DNA of 64,000 nt from an uncultured Lachnospiraceae bacterium (GTDB lineage Bacteria > Bacillota > Clostridia > Lachnospirales > Lachnospiraceae): contig CANRPO010000013.1 of NCBI GenBank assembly GCA_947632515.1, positions 1 through 64,000 of the forward strand, written 5' to 3'. A model generated the notes under the pieces. It saw only the letters and a program-made list of their open reading frames with translations, was not told where the DNA came from and searched no databases. Position 1 is the stretch's first letter. Each line of letters begins with the position of its first letter. Below are positions 61,188 to 64,000 of this stretch, one piece after another. A program made the position numbers and the translations under genes.

Positions 61188-62957
61188 TTGAATCTGGGGA
61201 ATATTTTAAAAAAGGATAACCAAAATATCAGATCTGCGGAAACGGCCAAAGCGCCGGAATCCATGTCAAGAGGGGAACTGGCCTATCGGATCCGGAACGG
61301 GATCCGCAATCTTGTGCCGGGGCAGACGATACAGGGCTCCGTTGTCAGCCGCGACGGCAATTCCGTACAGATCGCTCTCAGACAGAATATGCTGATCAAT
61401 GCGCGGATCGATCAGAGTATCAGTCTGGCGCTGGGGCAGAATATGAGTTTTGAGGTGAAGGCGAACAACGGCTCCGTCCTCTCCCTGTCGCCCCTGTACG
61501 CCAACATGGCAGGCGAGGCCACGGTCATGCGGGCATTGAATGCGGCGGGTCTGCCCGAGACGGCCAACAACATAGAGATGGTGGCTGTCATGATGGAGGA
61601 GGGAATGCCGATCGACAGGGAATCCCTGGCCAACATCAGCAGGCTTATGATGGAATTTCCCACGCAGGATCCCGCGACGCTCGTGCAGATGACGAGACTG
61701 GGGATCCCGGTCACTGAGGCCGGCATCGAGCAGTTTGAACAGTACATGAACGCAAACCATCAGCTGCTGGGGAGCGCGGAGACGATCATGAGCGAGCTGC
61801 CGCAGGTCTTTCAGGAATTGATGGGCGAGGGAAAGATCGACCGGGCATTTGCCTTTTATGGGAAGGTGCTGGATATTTTTTTGGACAATGCGGAAGGGAA
61901 TGCGGAAGGGACAGTGTCGGTGAAAGGCGGGGCGCAGACCGCTGACGGCGCCGCCCCCACTGTGATCGCGGAGGACGCCGGAAAGGGCGCGGCGCTCTCT
62001 CAGACGGCGCAGGAGGCGGAGACAGAGAATGGGGCTGTCCGGATGAAGGGCGACGCGGCGCAGACGGTGATCGACATGGCGAGGCCGGAGGAGGGGAACG
62101 CCCCACAGGAAGAAGGGACGGCGGCCGGCAGAGAGACGGTGCTCACCCACAGGCAGTGGAGTGCGCTGGGCGATCTGATGAGGGAGCTGGGTGTTGACGA
62201 GCATACGGCGGAGCAGATCAAAAACGGAGAGCTGCCGCCAAAGGAGGCGCTCTCGCTGGTGCGGGAGTTTATGCCGAGGGCAGACACCGACGATCCCCGC
62301 GCCCCAATTATGGCCAGACTGCTTGGCAGCAGGGAGTTTGAATCGCTCCTGAAGGAAGAGATGGGAAAACAGTGGCTGATCGAGCCGAAGGACGTGGCCG
62401 ACCCCCACAAGGTGGAACAGCTCTATGAGAGAGTGCGGGAGCAGACGATGCGTCTGCACGAGGCGATGCAGGACGTCGGCAAGGGCGATCTGCCCGTGGC
62501 GCGCAGCGTGCAGAACATGCAGAGCAACGTGGATTTTATGAACCAGCTCAACCATGTATTCACCTATATCCAGCTTCCTCTCAAACTGGCGGGAAACAAT
62601 GCGCACGGCGATCTGTATGTATACACGAACAAGAAAAATCTGGCGGCAAAGGACGGCAGTGTGAGCGCTCTGCTGCATTTGGATATGGAGCATCTGGGCG
62701 CGCTCGACGTCTATGTGACAATGCAGCAGGAGAGGGTAAACACCAGCTTTACCCTGCAGGACGAGAGCGCGCTGGATCTGATCGAAGAGCATATCCATCT
62801 GCTCGACGAGCGTCTTGCAAAGAGAGGCTACAGCCTGAAGGCTCAGTTCTCCGTGAAAGAGGAAGATGCGCAGGAGAGCGGCATCATGCAGACGATCTTG
62901 AATCAGGAGAAAAATATCTCTGTGCTCAGCAGAACGTCTTTTGACATGCGGGCATAA
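61188..62957 (+). CDS. FliK-like (flagellar hook-length control-like) protein, YlqG type
   Basis: A 589-residue protein from a TTG start behind AGAGGG. The N-terminal part has a barrel-like segment (GQTIQGSVVSRDGNSVQIAL), then a helical region, a low-complexity Ala/Glu/Gly linker (about 235-310), and a C-terminal domain (PLKLAGNNAHGDLYVYTNKK ... HLDMEHLGALDVYVTMQ) of the Flg_hook type. In Bacillus the same place after rnhB holds ylqG. No flagellar genes are in the window, so the role is uncertain. Confidence 0.7.
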   Translation: MNLGNILKKDNQNIRSAETAKAPESMSRGELAYRIRNGIRNLVPGQTIQGSVVSRDGNSVQIALRQNMLINARIDQSISLALGQNMSFEVKANNGSVLSLSPLYANMAGEATVMRALNAAGLPETANNIEMVAVMMEEGMPIDRESLANISRLMMEFPTQDPATLVQMTRLGIPVTEAGIEQFEQYMNANHQLLGSAETIMSELPQVFQELMGEGKIDRAFAFYGKVLDIFLDNAEGNAEGTVSVKGGAQTADGAAPTVIAEDAGKGAALSQTAQEAETENGAVRMKGDAAQTVIDMARPEEGNAPQEEGTAAGRETVLTHRQWSALGDLMRELGVDEHTAEQIKNGELPPKEALSLVREFMPRADTDDPRAPIMARLLGSREFESLLKEEMGKQWLIEPKDVADPHKVEQLYERVREQTMRLHEAMQDVGKGDLPVARSVQNMQSNVDFMNQLNHVFTYIQLPLKLAGNNAHGDLYVYTNKKNLAAKDGSVSALLHLDMEHLGALDVYVTMQQERVNTSFTLQDESALDLIEEHIHLLDERLAKRGYSLKAQFSVKEEDAQESGIMQTILNQEKNISVLSRTSFDMRA

Positions 62958-62977
62958 AAATATGAGGGGTGACTGAC

Positions 62978-63274
62978 GTGGCGAAAGAAGAGCATACAAA
63001 ACCGAAACAGGCGATTGCGCTGGAGTACGATCCGTCGGATGAGGCGCCCCGCGTCATCGCCTCCGGGCGGGGCGCGCTGGCGGAGCGGATCATCGAGAAG
63101 GCGAAGGAGGCGGACGTGCCGATCCACCGCGACGACAAGCTGGCGGATACGCTGTCCCGCCTGGAGATCGGAGATATGATCCCGCCGGAACTGTACGAGG
63201 TCGTGGCGGAGATTCTCGTCTTCGTGGATTCCATGGACAAGATCAAGGCGAAGATGGCCAAGGCGAATCAATGA
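62978..63274 (+). CDS. FlhB C-terminal-domain-like protein (YlqH type)
   Basis: A 98-residue protein that resembles only the cytoplasmic substrate-switch domain of FlhB/YscU: AIALEYDPSDEAPRVIASGR, AERIIEKAKEADVPIHRDD and DMIPPELYEVVAEIL. The membrane part and the NPTH autocleavage motif are absent. GTG 62978, 7 nt after GAGGGG, is favoured over the GTG at 62969. It pairs with the FliK-like gene before it, as ylqG-ylqH do in Bacillus. Confidence 0.82.
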   Translation: MAKEEHTKPKQAIALEYDPSDEAPRVIASGRGALAERIIEKAKEADVPIHRDDKLADTLSRLEIGDMIPPELYEVVAEILVFVDSMDKIKAKMAKANQ

Positions 63275-63292
63275 GAGGGCCGGGGATAAGAG

Positions 63293-63649
63293 ATGAATAC
63301 ACGCAGGATAGGGGCACAGAAGGAGGAAGAGGTCTGTGCCTATTTGTTGTCTGAGGGCGTCAGGATCACAGAGCGGAATTATCGGTGCAGACAGGGAGAG
63401 ATCGACATTGTCGGGTACGACGGCGCTTTTCTCGTGTTCTTTGAAGTCAAGTACAGGAGCGGCGGGCGTTCCGGGAGCGCGGCGGAGGCGGTCGGGTCTG
63501 CGAAACAGAGAAGGATCTGCCGCGTGGCGGACTATTACCGCATGATGCATCACTGCGCGGAGGATGTGCCGATACGTTTCGACGTGGTGGCGGTCGACGG
63601 GCAGAGGATCCGGTGGATCAGGGACGCTTTCTATTATATCCCCCGCTGA
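63293..63649 (+). CDS. YraN family (UPF0102) endonuclease-like protein
   Basis: A 118-residue protein with the restriction-endonuclease-like core GEIDIVGYDGAFLVFFEVKY (D-x(n)-ExK), the N-terminal IGAQKEEEVCAYLLSEG and an AVGSAKQRRICRVADYY helix. Members are conserved next to rnhB in many bacteria; function is not firmly known. Confidence 0.9.
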   Translation: MNTRRIGAQKEEEVCAYLLSEGVRITERNYRCRQGEIDIVGYDGAFLVFFEVKYRSGGRSGSAAEAVGSAKQRRICRVADYYRMMHHCAEDVPIRFDVVAVDGQRIRWIRDAFYYIPR

Positions 63650-63732
63650 GCGTCCCGCCGCGGCAAAGTCGAAGCGCGGGAGAAGGCGTCGGCGGGTTGG
63701 GCGGAGGATGCGTGTGAAAGGGAAAACGGCTT

Positions 63733-64000
63733 ATGGAATTATACAGGCATGAAAACAGAATGAAAGTGCAGGTCAACAGAGCGGGCGAGGTGGAGTATCT
63801 CACGTTTCCGCTGCTCGAACAGACAGGGATCGTGCGGCATCTTTTCTCCACAAGGGCAGGCGGCGTGAGCGAGGGGATCTACAGCTCCATGAACTTAAGC
63901 TATACCCGCGGCGACAGGAAGGAGGCCGTGGATGAGAATTTCAGACGGATCGCGGCCGTGCTGGGCTGCCGGGTGGAGGACATAGTCTGTTCCGACCAGA
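63733..64000 (+). CDS. pgeF: Laccase-domain (YfiH/PgeF) protein, 5' part
   Basis: An open frame from ATG 63733 to the window edge (89 codons), not in the ORF track because it is truncated. HLFSTRAGGVSEGIYSSMNL and DENFRRIAAVLG are characteristic of the Cu-oxidase_4 family, whose members act as purine nucleoside phosphorylases or on muropeptide side products. The rest, including the zinc ligands, lies beyond the window. Confidence 0.85.
   Translation, partial: MELYRHENRMKVQVNRAGEVEYLTFPLLEQTGIVRHLFSTRAGGVSEGIYSSMNLSYTRGDRKEAVDENFRRIAAVLGCRVEDIVCSDQ

Noticed and set aside
61266-62999. 577-residue minus-strand ORF opposite the FliK-like gene
   Set aside because: Its composition (many His, Arg, Leu, Gln) is that of a shadow frame; the plus frame has a ribosome binding site, a recognisable C-terminal domain and operon spacing.
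1-64000. CRISPR arrays, tRNA and rRNA genes
   Set aside because: I looked for regularly spaced repeats, CCA-ending cloverleaf sequences and rRNA motifs and found none; a tRNAscan or CRISPR search could still reveal a weak one.

Overview
The window looks like a chromosomal segment of a Gram-positive anaerobe of the class Clostridia, most likely Lachnospiraceae. This rests on the runs rnc-smc-ftsY, ylxM-ffh-rpsP-khpA-rimM-trmD-rplS-lepB-rbgA-rnhB and yceD(DUF177)-rpmF-plsX-acpP, on AGGAGG-type ribosome binding sites, on TTGACA/TATAAT promoters with 17-18 nt spacers, and on ECF transporter genes of Firmicutes type. No rRNA, tRNA or CRISPR array was seen.

Layout. (1) 1-13750: an AT-rich surface-glycan locus with glycosyltransferases (GT2, GT4, GT32-like, DUF4422, RgpF-like), a pyruvyltransferase-family protein, a methyltransferase and a DUF1796 protein. 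Ten of its twelve intact proteins carry, at one end or the other, a roughly 90-residue Rossmann-like module (hxIYGxGxxG ... xDxx ... hhV/IT), and one of them is essentially that module behind a hydrophobic N-terminus. Two decayed genes lie at its left side. (2) 13808-16255: a more GC-rich trio (Rpe-like epimerase, IspD/TarI-like cytidylyltransferase, zinc alcohol dehydrogenase) that could make a CDP-pentitol such as CDP-ribitol. (3) 16369-31000: housekeeping and accessory genes: an ECF transporter (S, fused double ATPase, T), an SDR epimerase, feoAB, a GH13 alpha-glucosidase behind a LacI/CcpA-type palindrome, an HPr-like protein without the phosphorylation motif, cardiolipin synthase, an acyltransferase, a hybrid histidine kinase and tmcAL on the minus strand. 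(4) 31204-41085: pta, yceD, rpmF, plsX, acpP, rnc, smc, ftsY, ilvA. The usual ackA partner of pta is absent here.

(5) 41133-53928: about 13 kb of accessory genes lying between ftsY-ilvA and ylxM-ffh, which are neighbours in Bacillus. It begins with a tight four-gene operon (Ser/Thr-kinase-like protein with zinc ribbon, leucine-rich-repeat protein, TerY-like vWA protein, PP2C phosphatase) that matches the 'TerY-P' kinase/vWA/phosphatase signalling triad. It continues with YitT, a GH25 lysozyme, an AraC regulator, a DUF1905-C39 peptidase fusion, TspO, an MFS exporter behind a candidate leader-peptide attenuator, a flavin reductase, and mobile-element debris with TfoX-N, TnpW-like and GNAT genes. 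(6) 54030-64000: the ylxM-ffh-rpsP-khpA-rimM-trmD-rplS ribosome/SRP operon, two type I signal peptidases flanking rbgA, rnhB, FliK-like and FlhB-C-like orphans (ylqG/ylqH), yraN, and the start of pgeF, which runs off the right edge.

The two strongest candidates for an undescribed system are the Rossmann-module-tagged glycan locus and the kinase-LRR-vWA-PP2C operon.
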